NCBI RefSeq assembly: GCF_003474385.1 | Contig: NZ_QUCY01000009.1 | Location: forward strand, 1 to 64,000 | Source: Senegalimassilia sp003474385 | GTDB taxonomy: Bacteria; Actinomycetota; Coriobacteriia; Coriobacteriales; Eggerthellaceae | Length of the DNA stretch: 64,000 nucleotides | Direction: 5' to 3' | Shown here: piece after piece, positions 16,434 through 25,184 of the stretch | Layout of the letters: every line of letters starts with the position of its first letter | How positions within the stretch are numbered: the stretch's first letter is position 1 | The notes under the pieces: model-generated | Database searches by the model: none | Told to the model about the DNA's origin: nothing | Seen by the model: only the letters and a program-made list of their open reading frames with translations | Translations under genes and position numbers: made by a program

Positions 16434-16695
16434 CGACCGCCTTCCGGTTCTTGTTGAGGTAGTTGAGAAGCCCGAGTTTCGGGACGCACCACTTGATACC
16501 GATCCTGCAGCCCTGGATATCGCCCCTGTTCAGGAGCTTCCTGATCTCTTGCCCGGTCGAGCCGGTGAAGTCCGCGACCTGATCCGGGGTCATCATGTAT
16601 GGGTAAGGCTCCAACATGAAAAGGTACAGGCCGTCGGGGTCGGCATCTCTTAAGCGCTGCTCGTCGAAGGGGACTTCCTCTATCTCATGTTCCAT
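16390..16695 (-). CDS. Small DNA-binding protein, probable excisionase
   Basis: A 101-aa protein whose residues 29-75 look like a MerR/excisionase-type helix-turn-helix (MTPDQVADFTGSTGQEIRKLL). ATG at 16695 follows GAGGAGGCTGAT; a longer in-frame extension to 16845 has no ribosome site. It sits directly upstream of, and overlaps, the integrase, the usual place for a recombination directionality factor. The role is inferred from position and fold. Confidence 0.65.
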   Translation of the reverse strand: MEHEIEEVPFDEQRLRDADPDGLYLFMLEPYPYMMTPDQVADFTGSTGQEIRKLLNRGDIQGCRIGIKWCVPKLGLLNYLNKNRKAVDEIGDEEAKVRQTI

Positions 16696-17062
16696 ATCAG
16701 CCTCCTCTCGCCAAGGTGGCTTCCTGCCACAATCTTTTCCTTTGCTGAAATTTGAGACAACGATGCGAAAGCGCCGCTCGCATCGTTGACGTCTCGGGGT
16801 AGATATGCCTCGCGCCTGCGAGGCGGATGCGTATTCGAGTGTCAAGGTGCATGGCTAGGCGCACGTTTCCCAGATTGCGAAAACGAAGCGCTGTGTCGCC
16901 TCTCGAACACTAGTAAGAAAAGGGCCAGGAACTGGAAATATTCACCATGCCGGTGAAATAAATCACCCTGAAGGGGAAACAATCGCAAGAGCATCTATAT
17001 CGCCTTTAGCCTAATAAATGTACCTATTGGATTTATGAGAAGGATGCGTTAGGTAGACGAGG
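16696..17062. promoter_or_regulatory. Divergent control region of the ICE recombination module
   Basis: A 367-bp gene-free spacer between the leftward xis-int pair and rightward regulator genes. It holds an inverted repeat TTCACC-ATGCC-GGTGAA (16941-16957) and a nearby CACCCTGAAGGGG half-repeat, likely binding sites for the adjacent XRE regulator. It is locally AT-rich from 16975 to 17060. Confidence 0.5.
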
Positions 17063-17347
17063 ATGGAGCTAATCGAGCTAATATCGATAAGGATTGATGA
17101 AGTCCGCTCGCAATGTGGCCAAGACATCACCGAGCTGGCGAGGCGCGCGGGCATCAAGAACAAGACCCTCTGGAAGACCCTTCACGGGAACCGAGAGATG
17201 AAGGCAGATGAGCTTGTCGCTCTCTGCTACGTCCTCAAGCTCGACTTCAACCATTTCATCAACGAGAAGATTCAGGAAGACCTCGATGCCAGATGCTGGA
17301 AGGCGATTCGGGATCTGAGCACGAATCCGCATAGCTTCGAGCGTTGA
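17063..17347 (+). CDS. XRE-family transcriptional regulator
   Basis: A 94-aa protein with a Cro/CI helix-turn-helix over about residues 15-70 (DITELARRAGIKNKTLWKTLHG, then MKADELVALCYVLKLD). It is transcribed away from the integrase and probably represses the recombination genes through the repeats in the intervening spacer. Its stop overlaps the region just before the next gene, so the two form an operon. Confidence 0.75.
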   Translation: MELIELISIRIDEVRSQCGQDITELARRAGIKNKTLWKTLHGNREMKADELVALCYVLKLDFNHFINEKIQEDLDARCWKAIRDLSTNPHSFER

Positions 17348-17385
17348 TTCTCCTGTCGATACACAAATCTATTCGGGATGGTTCT

Positions 17386-17643
17386 ATGAGCGAAGGCAGC
17401 CCCAAACAAGAAAAGAGGCAAATCCTGCCCCAGGATTATTACGACTCAAGGCAAGTCATGGCGCTGTTGAAACTGAGCAAGCAAAAATATTACGAGCTTG
17501 TCGAGAGAGAAGAGGACCCGTTGCCGATGCGGATGTATGGATGGTCTACAAGAGGAGCACTTGCGGAGCGCGGCGAGCTCATGGCATGGTTCAAGCGGAA
17601 TACGCGCTTGGCACGCGATAGCAAGAGACGCGGAAAGAACTAA
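17386..17643 (+). CDS. Small helix-turn-helix protein
   Basis: An 85-aa basic protein with an AlpA/MerR-like winged helix (YYDSRQVMALLKLSKQKYYELV) and an Arg/Lys-rich tail. ATG at 17386 is preferred because the longer frame overlaps the preceding gene. Proteins of this type act as excisionases or regulators in mobile elements. It lies just before the AbiE toxin-antitoxin promoter. Confidence 0.55.
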   Translation: MSEGSPKQEKRQILPQDYYDSRQVMALLKLSKQKYYELVEREEDPLPMRMYGWSTRGALAERGELMAWFKRNTRLARDSKRRGKN

Positions 17644-17673
17644 CTTCCTGTTTTGACAAATACGATTCCAATA

Positions 17674-17720
17674 GAAACTTTCACTCTGAAAACATGCTAC
17701 AATATCAGCATGAAAGTTTC
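17674..17720 (+). promoter_or_regulatory. abiE promoter/operator; apparently leaderless
   Basis: Inverted repeat GAAACTTTCA (17674-17683) and TGAAAGTTTC (17711-17720). The second arm overlaps the AbiEi start codon at 17710. A -10-like TACAAT (17698-17703) lies 6 bp before that ATG and no Shine-Dalgarno is visible, so the mRNA may be leaderless. AbiEi antitoxins are known to repress their own promoters through inverted repeats. Confidence 0.65.
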
Positions 17721-18318
17721 TTATTTGACATACGAAGAGCTGTTGAGCGACATGCTGGAGCGAAAAGGCGGCGTTCTCACCGCGCGAGATGCCTCGGATG
17801 CCAACATTCCGAAGAAGGTCCTTTACCGCTTCATTCAGGAAAACGAGCTTGAGAAGGCCTCGCACGGGGTCTACGTGAGCCCAGACGAGATTCCTGACGA
17901 ACTGTATCTGCTGCAGCAACGTTATCCCAAGATCATCTTCTCGCACCAGACGGCATTGTGGCTTCACGACCTCGCGGAGCGCGAGCCGCTCCCCATCTCG
18001 CTAACCGTCGATTCAAATTACAACGCAGGGTCTCTCTCCGACCAGGGGGTGAAGATCTACTACGTCAAACCCGATTGGTATGACATGGGATCATGCGAGG
18101 CGAAGTCTCCAGGCGGCCATCTTGTCAGGGCGTATGACAGAGAGCGCACCCTCTGCGACATGATTCGACGGCGGAAAGCGACGGATCCAGCTGCCTACAG
18201 GTACGCGCTTCGGCGCTATGCCGGATCGCCCGATAAGAACCTTCTGAACCTGAGCGAATACTCGCAGAGGATGGGGATCGAGCGCCAGGTGGCGCAGGCG
18301 ATGGAGGTGCTTCTGTGA
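17710..18318 (+). CDS. abiEi: Type IV antitoxin, AbiEi family
   Basis: A 202-aa protein with the AbiEi layout. The N-terminal winged helix is at about residues 1-55 (GVLTARDASDANIPKKVLYRFIQE), followed by HGVYVSPDE and a C-terminal domain starting FSHQTALWLHDL that carries the effector function. It represses its own operon and counters the AbiEii toxin without direct binding. It overlaps the toxin gene by 4 bp, typical of coupled toxin-antitoxin pairs. On the ICE it probably serves stability and phage abortive infection. Confidence 0.85.
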   Translation: MKVSYLTYEELLSDMLERKGGVLTARDASDANIPKKVLYRFIQENELEKASHGVYVSPDEIPDELYLLQQRYPKIIFSHQTALWLHDLAEREPLPISLTVDSNYNAGSLSDQGVKIYYVKPDWYDMGSCEAKSPGGHLVRAYDRERTLCDMIRRRKATDPAAYRYALRRYAGSPDKNLLNLSEYSQRMGIERQVAQAMEVLL

Positions 18319-19157
18319 TTAAGAACCCGAGACGGGTCAAGGACCTCATCAGGAACAAGGCGCAGGGGGATAGCACGAAGGCGCAGACTCTCCAAAGGCA
18401 TTATGCGATGGAGCGCTTCCTGGAGCGCATATCCGTGTCTCGCTACCGCGACAACTTCATACTCAAGGGAGGAATGCTCGTCTCGTCCATGATCGGCATA
18501 GACCAGCGCTCGACCATGGACGTGGATGCCACGATGACGGGCCAGACCCTTTCACCCGCGAATGCGCTAAGGATTGTCGGCGAGATCGCCGCCATCGAGC
18601 TGGATGACGACATGACGTTCGAGGTCGGCGATCCACGAGAGATCATGAAGGACGCGGAATACGAAGGAGTTCAGATTCCCATACGCGCATACCTCGGGCG
18701 AATGGAGATAAAGCTCAAAATCGACATCTCGACAGGCGATGCCATCACGCCGTCCAAGATCGCTTTCCAGTTCCCCCTCATGCTTGAGGACAGGAAGATC
18801 GACATCTGGGCGTACAACTTGGAGACCGTGCTCGCCGAGAAGGCCGAGACCGTCATAGTCCGAGGCGTCCTCAACACCCGCATGCGCGATTTCTACGACA
18901 TCTTCATGCTAACGACCGTGTATGACCCCATCGATGCCCCAGTCTTCCATGATGCTATTCGCGCCACTGCCGCGAATAGAGGACACAATGAGCATCTCCT
19001 GCGCGCAGGAGATGCCATGGAACGGATCGAGAGAAGCAGAGAGCTGTCGGGTCAATGGCAGAGGTATCTCGCAGGCAATCCCTTCGCTGTCAAAGCGAAG
19101 TGGGATGATGTCGTTTCATCTGTCAAAAAGCTTCTCATTATTGGAGAGCTTGTCTAA
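18315..19157 (+). CDS. abiEii: Nucleotidyltransferase toxin, AbiEii/AbiGii family
   Basis: A 280-aa nucleotidyltransferase-like toxin. FILKGGMLVSSM at about residues 48-60 is motif I, RSTMDVDATM near 70-80 carries the catalytic Asp pair, EIKLKIDIS near 140 the third acidic residue, and ETVLAEKAETV...RMRDFYDIF near 175-205 the family's C-terminal motif. Related toxins transfer nucleotides onto tRNA acceptor ends. It is translated from an ATG overlapping the antitoxin stop. Confidence 0.85.
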   Translation: MIKNPRRVKDLIRNKAQGDSTKAQTLQRHYAMERFLERISVSRYRDNFILKGGMLVSSMIGIDQRSTMDVDATMTGQTLSPANALRIVGEIAAIELDDDMTFEVGDPREIMKDAEYEGVQIPIRAYLGRMEIKLKIDISTGDAITPSKIAFQFPLMLEDRKIDIWAYNLETVLAEKAETVIVRGVLNTRMRDFYDIFMLTTVYDPIDAPVFHDAIRATAANRGHNEHLLRAGDAMERIERSRELSGQWQRYLAGNPFAVKAKWDDVVSSVKKLLIIGELV

Positions 19158-19227
19158 TCTGCACAAAAAACGCCAAGAGTGGCTTTGGCGGGCACACCCC
19201 CGGCAATCAGAGACAACACCTAAAACA

Positions 19228-19686
19228 TCAACTCAAAGGCTTTCGCATGATTTCATAAACCAGTTTGGCATCGTTTCCGACATCAATGGTCCCATGTCCA
19301 ATCGTCTCGTATCCTCTGCGCTCGTAAAGGATGACTGCAGGGAGCGATGCATCCAAAACAGCATTGTCGTGATTCTCAGAGATTTGATCTTCTAGGCAGT
19401 CAAGGATGTATGTGCCATAGCCTTTTCCTTGGCAATCGGGCGAAACGTACACGCTTGTAATGTGATTATCGTCATAGCAGCCGGTTCCGACTATCCGATC
19501 ACCCGCAACAAGAACGCCCATATTACCTGAAGCAATACCTTCAATTACGTGGTTTAGGTTATGTAAATCGCAGAAGAAATCGGCGACCTCTTGCGGATAG
19601 TACTTGGGATAAATTGTTTGTATAGTAGTTTGCAGAATATCCTGGATGGATTCCGCATCTGTTTCGGTGGCCTTGCGATACTCCAT
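19228..19686 (-). CDS. GNAT-family N-acetyltransferase
   Basis: A 152-aa acetyl-CoA-dependent acetyltransferase. The acetyl-CoA binding loop is SPDCQGKGYGTYIL at about residues 83-96, preceded by the ITSVYVS strand, and YERRGYETIG is the C-terminal motif. ATG at 19686 is used because AGGAG lies 8 bp upstream; the GTG three codons earlier abuts the ribosome site. It is the first of a short minus-strand group only in the sense of strand; the upstream YbhB gene ends 10 bp away, so they are likely one transcript. Acceptor unknown. Confidence 0.85.
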   Translation of the reverse strand: MEYRKATETDAESIQDILQTTIQTIYPKYYPQEVADFFCDLHNLNHVIEGIASGNMGVLVAGDRIVGTGCYDDNHITSVYVSPDCQGKGYGTYILDCLEDQISENHDNAVLDASLPAVILYERRGYETIGHGTIDVGNDAKLVYEIMRKPLS

Positions 19687-19704
19687 AAACTTCACTCCTG
19701 TTCG

Positions 19705-20172
19705 CTATTCGTACCGTCCACACACAGTACAACACTGGAGAACGTGGCCTTCCGCGGCTTTGAGAACCTTCCTCTTTCGAGCTGACGAGGGCAGATCGAG
19801 CTTGCAATCAAGCGCGTAAACCGTGAAGGCGTACGCGTGGCTTTTGCCCCTTGGCGGCTTGGGTCCGGCATAGCGGTGTATGCCATAAGCTTTCCCTTGA
19901 AAGGCATCGCCGAACGAAGACACCACCTTAGCCGCCGGGATGCCTTCGGGAATAACGGATGCGGCTGGTATGTTCCAGATGATCCAGTGGGTGAATCCCT
20001 CTATCGGATGGCTCATATCCTCCAGCGTAACCACAAGCGTTTGGGCTTTGGGCGAAAGACCCCCTATGACAAGCTCAGGTGATACATCCTCTCCGCGACC
20101 TGTGTGCTTGTCTTTGAACTTACCAGAAGAGTCGATTCCTTGGCACGTGATGTTGAGCGCCTCTATTCCCAT
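19705..20172 (-). CDS. YbhB/YbcL-family PEBP-like protein
   Basis: A 155-aa phosphatidylethanolamine-binding-protein-like protein. Recognisable motifs are EDVSPELVIGG near residue 28, DMSHPIEGFTHWIIWNIP near 52-70, GIHRYAGPKPPRGKSHAYAFTVYALD near 96-121. The bacterial function is not well defined. It overlaps the nitroreductase end by 10 bp and the GNAT follows, so the four genes Rrf2, nitroreductase, YbhB and GNAT probably form one operon. Confidence 0.85.
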   Translation of the reverse strand: MGIEALNITCQGIDSSGKFKDKHTGRGEDVSPELVIGGLSPKAQTLVVTLEDMSHPIEGFTHWIIWNIPAASVIPEGIPAAKVVSSFGDAFQGKAYGIHRYAGPKPPRGKSHAYAFTVYALDCKLDLPSSARKRKVLKAAEGHVLQCCTVCGRYE

Positions 20173-20861
20173 GCGAAGCTATCTTTCCCTGCGCCAAGCT
20201 CGAAATGGAGCCGTACGATGCCCAGATCGACATCCGAATAGGCTCCTCCAAGGGAGGATATCCGAACAAGGGCCTTGCCATCCGAACTCTTTTCTCCTGT
20301 AAGATCTATCCTGAACTTCTGCTGGTTCATAGCAGTTGGGGCGAGGAGCGCCGCTTCCACACCTGCTCTGAACCATGTGGGTATTTCCTCGTTTTGAGGA
20401 ACGGTACTCACCTCCTCAATGGATTTCGTTTTATGAGAACGGCCTTGGTCTTCGCCATAGCCGAGCGCGATGACGAGCGCCAGCTTCTCGCCAGGTTCCA
20501 GCATCTTCCTCACGAAGCGCTTCTTGAATGTGAGCGCGACCCAGCAGGTGTTGAGACCTTCTTCCTGCGCATGCAAAACCAGGCGCTCGCCGAAGTAGCC
20601 GCAACGCTCGTTCAAATCCTCTGCAGGAGCGCCTGCCAGCACGATGTAGTATTTCACGCCCTTGAACTTCCCGTAGTGCGCAAGCGTGGAATCAAACGCC
20701 TGTGGCTCGTCTGTGATCAGCTTGATTGACAGACAACCTTCCGCATTGCATACCGCAATCTCTTCTTCCAAACTGCGTACCACATCATCCGACAAAGGCT
20801 TGTCAATATATTCCCTCACCGAGTGGCGCGTCGCTATCGCCTCTTGCATACCCATGAGCAT
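20163..20861 (-). CDS. Nitroreductase-family flavoprotein
   Basis: A 232-aa FMN-dependent nitroreductase-like protein. The N-terminal IATRHSVREYIDKPL (about residues 7-21) is the FMN-binding motif, and a second helical half contains LLAPTAMNQQKF near 180, the motif that lies over the flavin in this family. ATG at 20861 directly overlaps the Rrf2 stop. It probably reduces quinones or nitro compounds with NAD(P)H. Rrf2 control suggests a redox-stress role. Confidence 0.8.
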   Translation of the reverse strand: MLMGMQEAIATRHSVREYIDKPLSDDVVRSLEEEIAVCNAEGCLSIKLITDEPQAFDSTLAHYGKFKGVKYYIVLAGAPAEDLNERCGYFGERLVLHAQEEGLNTCWVALTFKKRFVRKMLEPGEKLALVIALGYGEDQGRSHKTKSIEEVSTVPQNEEIPTWFRAGVEAALLAPTAMNQQKFRIDLTGEKSSDGKALVRISSLGGAYSDVDLGIVRLHFELGAGKDSFAWE

Positions 20862-21364
20862 CACCCGTCCTTCCGCTTCAAAGCTTCGCTCGCCCAATCC
20901 CGAGGCTTCTCTACCCAAGCATCCGTCCTCAGCAGTTCCGTGAGCGGGTGCGCATCGAGCTTATCCATGAAAGCTTTTCCCGCCTCATCCAATATCCTCG
21001 TTATGCGCCACTCGCTGTCGTCCAGCTGCGAGCAGCCTACGAATACATCCTCTGCGATCTTTGAGCCACTGAAGGCGAAGGCATCGGGATCGAGGGCACG
21101 AAAGGCGTCGCCTAAAGAGATACGATCGATTGGGCGGGCAAGCGCGAAGCCCCCATCGCGACCCGCGCGCGACTCGACCAATCCTGCCAAGACGAGCTTC
21201 CGCAGCGTCTTTTTCAAGTAAGAGTCCGATACGCCCATGAGCTCGCTCAAGGTCTCGCTGCCCACAGCGCGTCCATCCTTTTGGAGTGACAGCATGAGCA
21301 GGCACACCACCCCCTGCTCGAAACTCTGGTTGATGCGCACTGATTGACCTCCCGTTGCTTGCAT
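20861..21364 (-). CDS. Rrf2-family transcriptional regulator
   Basis: A 167-aa regulator with the Rrf2 winged helix (VGSETLSELMGVSDSYLKKTLRKLV, then GLVESRAGRDGGFALAR) and DRISLGDAFRALD. Only one cysteine (VFVGCSQ) is present in the usual three-cysteine region, so it probably lacks a typical iron-sulphur cluster. The exact start is uncertain; Met at 21364 is used. It is the first gene of the four-gene redox operon. Confidence 0.75.
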   Translation of the reverse strand: MQATGGQSVRINQSFEQGVVCLLMLSLQKDGRAVGSETLSELMGVSDSYLKKTLRKLVLAGLVESRAGRDGGFALARPIDRISLGDAFRALDPDAFAFSGSKIAEDVFVGCSQLDDSEWRITRILDEAGKAFMDKLDAHPLTELLRTDAWVEKPRDWASEALKRKDG

Positions 21365-21619
21365 TATCATAGATATTTTATATCCATGGATATTGATTAT
21401 AAATGAAAAAGCAGACCGTCCCACAACAAACCTTGCAGAACTTCCCAGAACCTACGCACGCCGTTCTCGTAAGTAATCGCTTTGCCTCCCCGCTATAAAG
21501 CAAATAAGCGGCGGGGAGATGCAGGTCGCCCGAAACACAACTAACTCGGACCCCCTCAGGGCTTGGCTCGAAAGACATGCGCCCCGCCGCCATCAAATGG
21601 CAAACAAGGAGCGCATCGT

Positions 21620-22375
21620 ATGTTCAACCTCACACCGGCAACCCAAGAGGAGCACGACTCGCTCGTCGAGAAGTGCCAGAAGAACGGATGGCTCAAGCGA
21701 GGCGGATTCGATTGGCAAGATGATCCGTGGCTCGAAGAGTATCCATACGAGTTCTCCCGCGCTTCAACGATCAAAGACCTCGCCGACTTCTTCTCAAACG
21801 GCAACTGGGCGATACGCCAAGGCGTGCTCTTCGGTGACCTTGCTTTCATCCAGCAGGTCAACGGGGGCGACGAATGGTGGACGCTGAAGAGATGCCCTGA
21901 TGGGTCATGGCTTGCTTTCGAGAGCTATACCATGAGCTACATCCTGCCCGACATGAGCCGTTTCACGCAAGCGATCGCGAGCATGCAGCTGGCAACGCCG
22001 GACGAGTGCAAGCGCCTCGAATACTCGCTGCCGAAGACCTCTCTCGTTTGGGACGGAGAGGCCTTTCCCAACGATTCGAGCGGCTACGTCAGGGCACGAG
22101 GCGAGAATTTCGAGCTAGAAGTCGTTGCAAGCCGAATAGGGCGCGGCGTCTCGATGACGGCCCAGGAGGATCTGCTCGAAGGCCTCGATTCAGAGAACTT
22201 CGACACATTGATAGAGCAGCTAAGAGCAGCGGTCGAGAAGGCAGATCAGTACGAGAAGGACGCGATGGTCCCGGACGCCCAAGGGCTGTCTGACAAAGCA
22301 AGGCATGCCGTCATCGCATCTGAGAACCAAGCGCGAACTGGGCATGCGGAGCAGACGCATGAAAACGAAAGATAG
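21620..22375 (+). CDS. Conserved ICE protein of unknown function
   Basis: A 251-aa soluble acidic protein, rich in Trp and Asp/Glu. Residues 80-145 form a possible beta-sheet domain (WTLKRCPDGSWLAFESYTM) and the C-terminus is helical. ATG follows CAAGGAGCGC. It begins the conjugation transcript, directly upstream of another unknown protein and VirD4, so a role in transfer is inferred. No catalytic motif seen. Confidence 0.65.
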   Translation: MFNLTPATQEEHDSLVEKCQKNGWLKRGGFDWQDDPWLEEYPYEFSRASTIKDLADFFSNGNWAIRQGVLFGDLAFIQQVNGGDEWWTLKRCPDGSWLAFESYTMSYILPDMSRFTQAIASMQLATPDECKRLEYSLPKTSLVWDGEAFPNDSSGYVRARGENFELEVVASRIGRGVSMTAQEDLLEGLDSENFDTLIEQLRAAVEKADQYEKDAMVPDAQGLSDKARHAVIASENQARTGHAEQTHENER

Positions 22376-22392
22376 ATCAGGGGGCGAACATC

Positions 22393-22941
22393 ATGGCAAG
22401 TGACTATGGCGACGAGGCGGGAGAGAAGCTCTTCGACTGGATGCTCAGGATGGGCCAAGACGCAAGCCAGGACGCTATCCGGGCGAGCGCCGAGAGGCTC
22501 AAAAGCGCCATCAGAAACCTTAGAGGCCAGATCGATGAGCCCCTAGCAGAAGCGGAGCGCGAGGGCGTGCGTGAATACGCGCGGCTGAACCTCTCCGAAT
22601 TCGAGGAGCTGCCCGACTACGCGAGCCTGCGCGAGATCATCGAAACCCGGCTCGACACTGCCGCGATCGAGCACGACATCGCGAGCATCGATGGGCACGA
22701 CCACCTCATCTTCAGGGTGGAAGATGCCCCCGAGGTGGACGAGGCCTTCAAGGAGCTCGAATGCGATGCCGACGCGGCATGCGAGCGCGCCGTGAAGGAA
22801 CGCGGGCGCGACCTGAACGCGGAGCGCGACGCAGAGCCCCTTGAGCAGAAGGCAGCTGCGGCCCGCGAGGCCAGCCAGGCGCATCAGGCAGCGGGCAAGG
22901 CCGAGCACGAGATGGAGCGCATCGAGGTGAAGGCCCGATGA
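22393..22941 (+). CDS. Conserved ICE protein, helical
   Basis: A 182-aa highly charged, mostly helical protein with coiled-coil character at residues 25-65 and 125-180. No recognised domain. Its stop overlaps the VirD4 start by 4 bp, so they are translationally coupled. It may be an accessory of the coupling protein. Confidence 0.65.
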   Translation: MASDYGDEAGEKLFDWMLRMGQDASQDAIRASAERLKSAIRNLRGQIDEPLAEAEREGVREYARLNLSEFEELPDYASLREIIETRLDTAAIEHDIASIDGHDHLIFRVEDAPEVDEAFKELECDADAACERAVKERGRDLNAERDAEPLEQKAAAAREASQAHQAAGKAEHEMERIEVKAR

Positions 22942-24764
22942 GGCGAGAGCTTCTCGCCATCGGGCTCATATCCCTCGCACTGTTCGTTCTTGGCAACATC
23001 TGCACGGGGCTCGTCATGGAGGCGGGAAATACTCAGTTGGATCTTACCCACGCCTTCATCGGTCGGTTATCGCAAGCTCGGGTGCTCTATTTTGAACCCC
23101 TCCCCTTGAGCGTCGGTGCGGCGTGCGCGTGCGCCGTATGGCTCGTATGGGTGCGATGGTGGGAACGGCGCGGAAGCTACCGCAAGGGCGAGGAGCATGG
23201 TAGCGCCCGCTGGGCCACGGCCAGCGAGATGGTGGCCTTCTCCGATAAGGGGAACCCCGACAACAACATCATCCTCACGGCATCCGCGCGCAAGCGCCTG
23301 GAGGACACCGCTCACGACCAGAGGACGGAGACGAACAACAACGTCCTCGTCGTCGGAGGGCCCGGCACCGGAAAGACGCGCTACTACGTGAAACCCAACC
23401 TCATGCAGGCCAACGCGAGCTTCTTCATAACGGATCCCAAAGGAACGCTGATCCACGATATGGGATGGGTCCTCGAATGGCTGGGATACGAGATCAAGAC
23501 GTTCGACACTGTGGACTTCTCGCGCTCCATGCACTTCAACCCCATCGCCTATATCAAGGACGAGGCGGGACTCCTGCGCTTCGTTGAATGCCTCATCAGG
23601 AACACCACAGCAGAGGGCAAGAGCGCGACAGACCCTTTCTGGGTGAACGCCGAGAAGCTCCTCTATACGGCCCTTGTGACATACCTCCTCGACCATTGTC
23701 CCGAGGAGGACAGGAACATACCTGGCCTTCTCTCCCTTCTCGCATTGGCGGATGCCCGTGAGGATGACGAAGGTTACCTGAGTCCGCTCGACATGCTTTT
23801 TAAAGAGCTCGAAACAGGGCGTCGCCTCATGAAGGTGTCCGAAGGTAGCACATTCGATCCGAGCTCCCGGGCATTCACCACGGATGCGGGCGATTGGGCG
23901 TGGGTCAAGGTGGCGGAGCCCGTGCGACCCGAGGACGACTTCGCCTTATCGAGCTACAAACAGTTCAAGGTGGCTGCGGGCAAGACCCTCAAATCCATCA
24001 TGATCTCGTGCAACGTTCGCATGAAGCCCTTCGACATCGCCGAGATGCGCGAGCTTCTCCGCTTTGACGAGATGGCCCTCGACCACATGGGTGACGCGAA
24101 TGCGAAGGTCGCCGTGTTCGCGTCGATGTCGGACACAGACTCCACCTTCGACTTCGTGTTCGCGCTCCTCATGCAACAAGCGCTCGACACCCTCTGCGAG
24201 TGCGCGCTCAAGCGCTTCGCGGGGCGGCTTCCGAGATGCGTGCACTTTGTTTTCGACGAGTTCGCGAACATCGGCACCATCCCCGACTTCGAGCGGATGA
24301 TCACGGTCACCCGGAGCCGCAACATCGCCGTGTCCATGATCTGCCAATCCCTCTCGCAGCTCGACGAGAACTACGGCGAGAACAACGCGGCGACGATCGT
24401 GAACGCCTGCGACACGATGCTCTACCTGGGCGGCAAGTCGGCGGATACCAACCAGAAGATCGCGGAGATGATCGGCAAGCAGACGGTCGCGAACGTCTCC
24501 GTGAACGACTCTCGCGGGAACAACCCCACCTACACGCACAACTACGGCCTCATAGAGCGAGACCTCATGCAGGGCTCCGAGATCTCACGCATGCCCAAGG
24601 ACGAGGCGCTCGTGCTCATAAACGGGGCGCAAGCGTTCAAGGACAAGAAGTACGTGCTTTCGTCGCACCCCCGCGCATCACTGCTGGCAAGGGCTGAGAA
24701 ATCCGGGCCCTTCGACTTCAGGCGGTACCGCGCCCGACGGGAAGGAGAGCTGATGGAGACCTGA
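22938..24764 (+). CDS. Type IV coupling protein (VirD4/TraG ATPase)
   Basis: A 608-aa coupling protein that brings the relaxase-DNA complex to the secretion channel. Two N-terminal membrane helices (about residues 5-25 and 55-75) are followed by the Walker A GGPGTGKTRYYVKP near 138-150, a DPKGTL motif near 163, and Walker B FVFDEFANIGTIPDFE near 435. VSMICQSLSQLDENYG follows near 460. Length is typical for Gram-positive VirD4-like proteins. It is followed by a hairpin-rich spacer and then the remaining secretion genes. Confidence 0.93.
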   Translation: MRRELLAIGLISLALFVLGNICTGLVMEAGNTQLDLTHAFIGRLSQARVLYFEPLPLSVGAACACAVWLVWVRWWERRGSYRKGEEHGSARWATASEMVAFSDKGNPDNNIILTASARKRLEDTAHDQRTETNNNVLVVGGPGTGKTRYYVKPNLMQANASFFITDPKGTLIHDMGWVLEWLGYEIKTFDTVDFSRSMHFNPIAYIKDEAGLLRFVECLIRNTTAEGKSATDPFWVNAEKLLYTALVTYLLDHCPEEDRNIPGLLSLLALADAREDDEGYLSPLDMLFKELETGRRLMKVSEGSTFDPSSRAFTTDAGDWAWVKVAEPVRPEDDFALSSYKQFKVAAGKTLKSIMISCNVRMKPFDIAEMRELLRFDEMALDHMGDANAKVAVFASMSDTDSTFDFVFALLMQQALDTLCECALKRFAGRLPRCVHFVFDEFANIGTIPDFERMITVTRSRNIAVSMICQSLSQLDENYGENNAATIVNACDTMLYLGGKSADTNQKIAEMIGKQTVANVSVNDSRGNNPTYTHNYGLIERDLMQGSEISRMPKDEALVLINGAQAFKDKKYVLSSHPRASLLARAEKSGPFDFRRYRARREGELMET

Positions 24765-24769
24765 AACGT

Positions 24770-24842
24770 GCGGCTGCGGCAAGGATCGGCGGATCCCCAA
24801 GACGCCTGGGTGATTCCACGCACCCGGACGCTGCCGCAGCCG
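24770..24842 (+). repeat. Long RNA hairpin between VirD4 and T4SS genes
   Basis: CGGCTGCGGCA (24771-24781) pairs perfectly with TGCCGCAGCCG (24832-24842), and two inner hairpins (GGATC..GATCC and GGGTG..CACCC) fit in the loop. It could set stoichiometry by attenuation or mRNA processing between the coupling protein and the channel genes. Confidence 0.55.
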
Positions 24843-24954
24843 AAAGACGCAAAGGAGCGCGCAAGCGCCCCTGCGAACCCAATTCTATCATCGGCGCGCA
24901 ACCGACCCATTCCACATTCAGGGCGGCAGCGCGAAAGACGGCAAAGGAGGGCAA

Positions 24955-25170
24955 ATGCTCGCAAACATCATCAGCCTTGTCTCTGGCTGCGTCACCTTCC
25001 TCGGCGGCTTTCTGGTCGTCTGGGGCGCGGTGTCGCTCGGACTCGCCATCAGGGAGCAGCAGGGAGGCTCACAGATTGCCTCCGCCATATCCACTATAGC
25101 TGGCGGCGCGATCATCATCGCCGCAGCAGTCTACTTCGGGATGCTCGACACGTCCTGGCTCCCTGCCTAG
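24955..25170 (+). CDS. Small two-helix membrane protein (VirB2/Maff2-like)
   Basis: A 71-aa protein with two hydrophobic helices (about residues 5-30 and 44-65) separated by a short polar turn. Small proteins of this form precede PrgI in many Gram-positive conjugation modules and are thought to be channel or pilin-like subunits. ATG follows AAAGGAGGGCAA. The assignment is from size, topology and gene order. Confidence 0.65.
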   Translation: MLANIISLVSGCVTFLGGFLVVWGAVSLGLAIREQQGGSQIASAISTIAGGAIIIAAAVYFGMLDTSWLPA

Positions 25171-25184
25171 TGAGGCGGTGAGCC

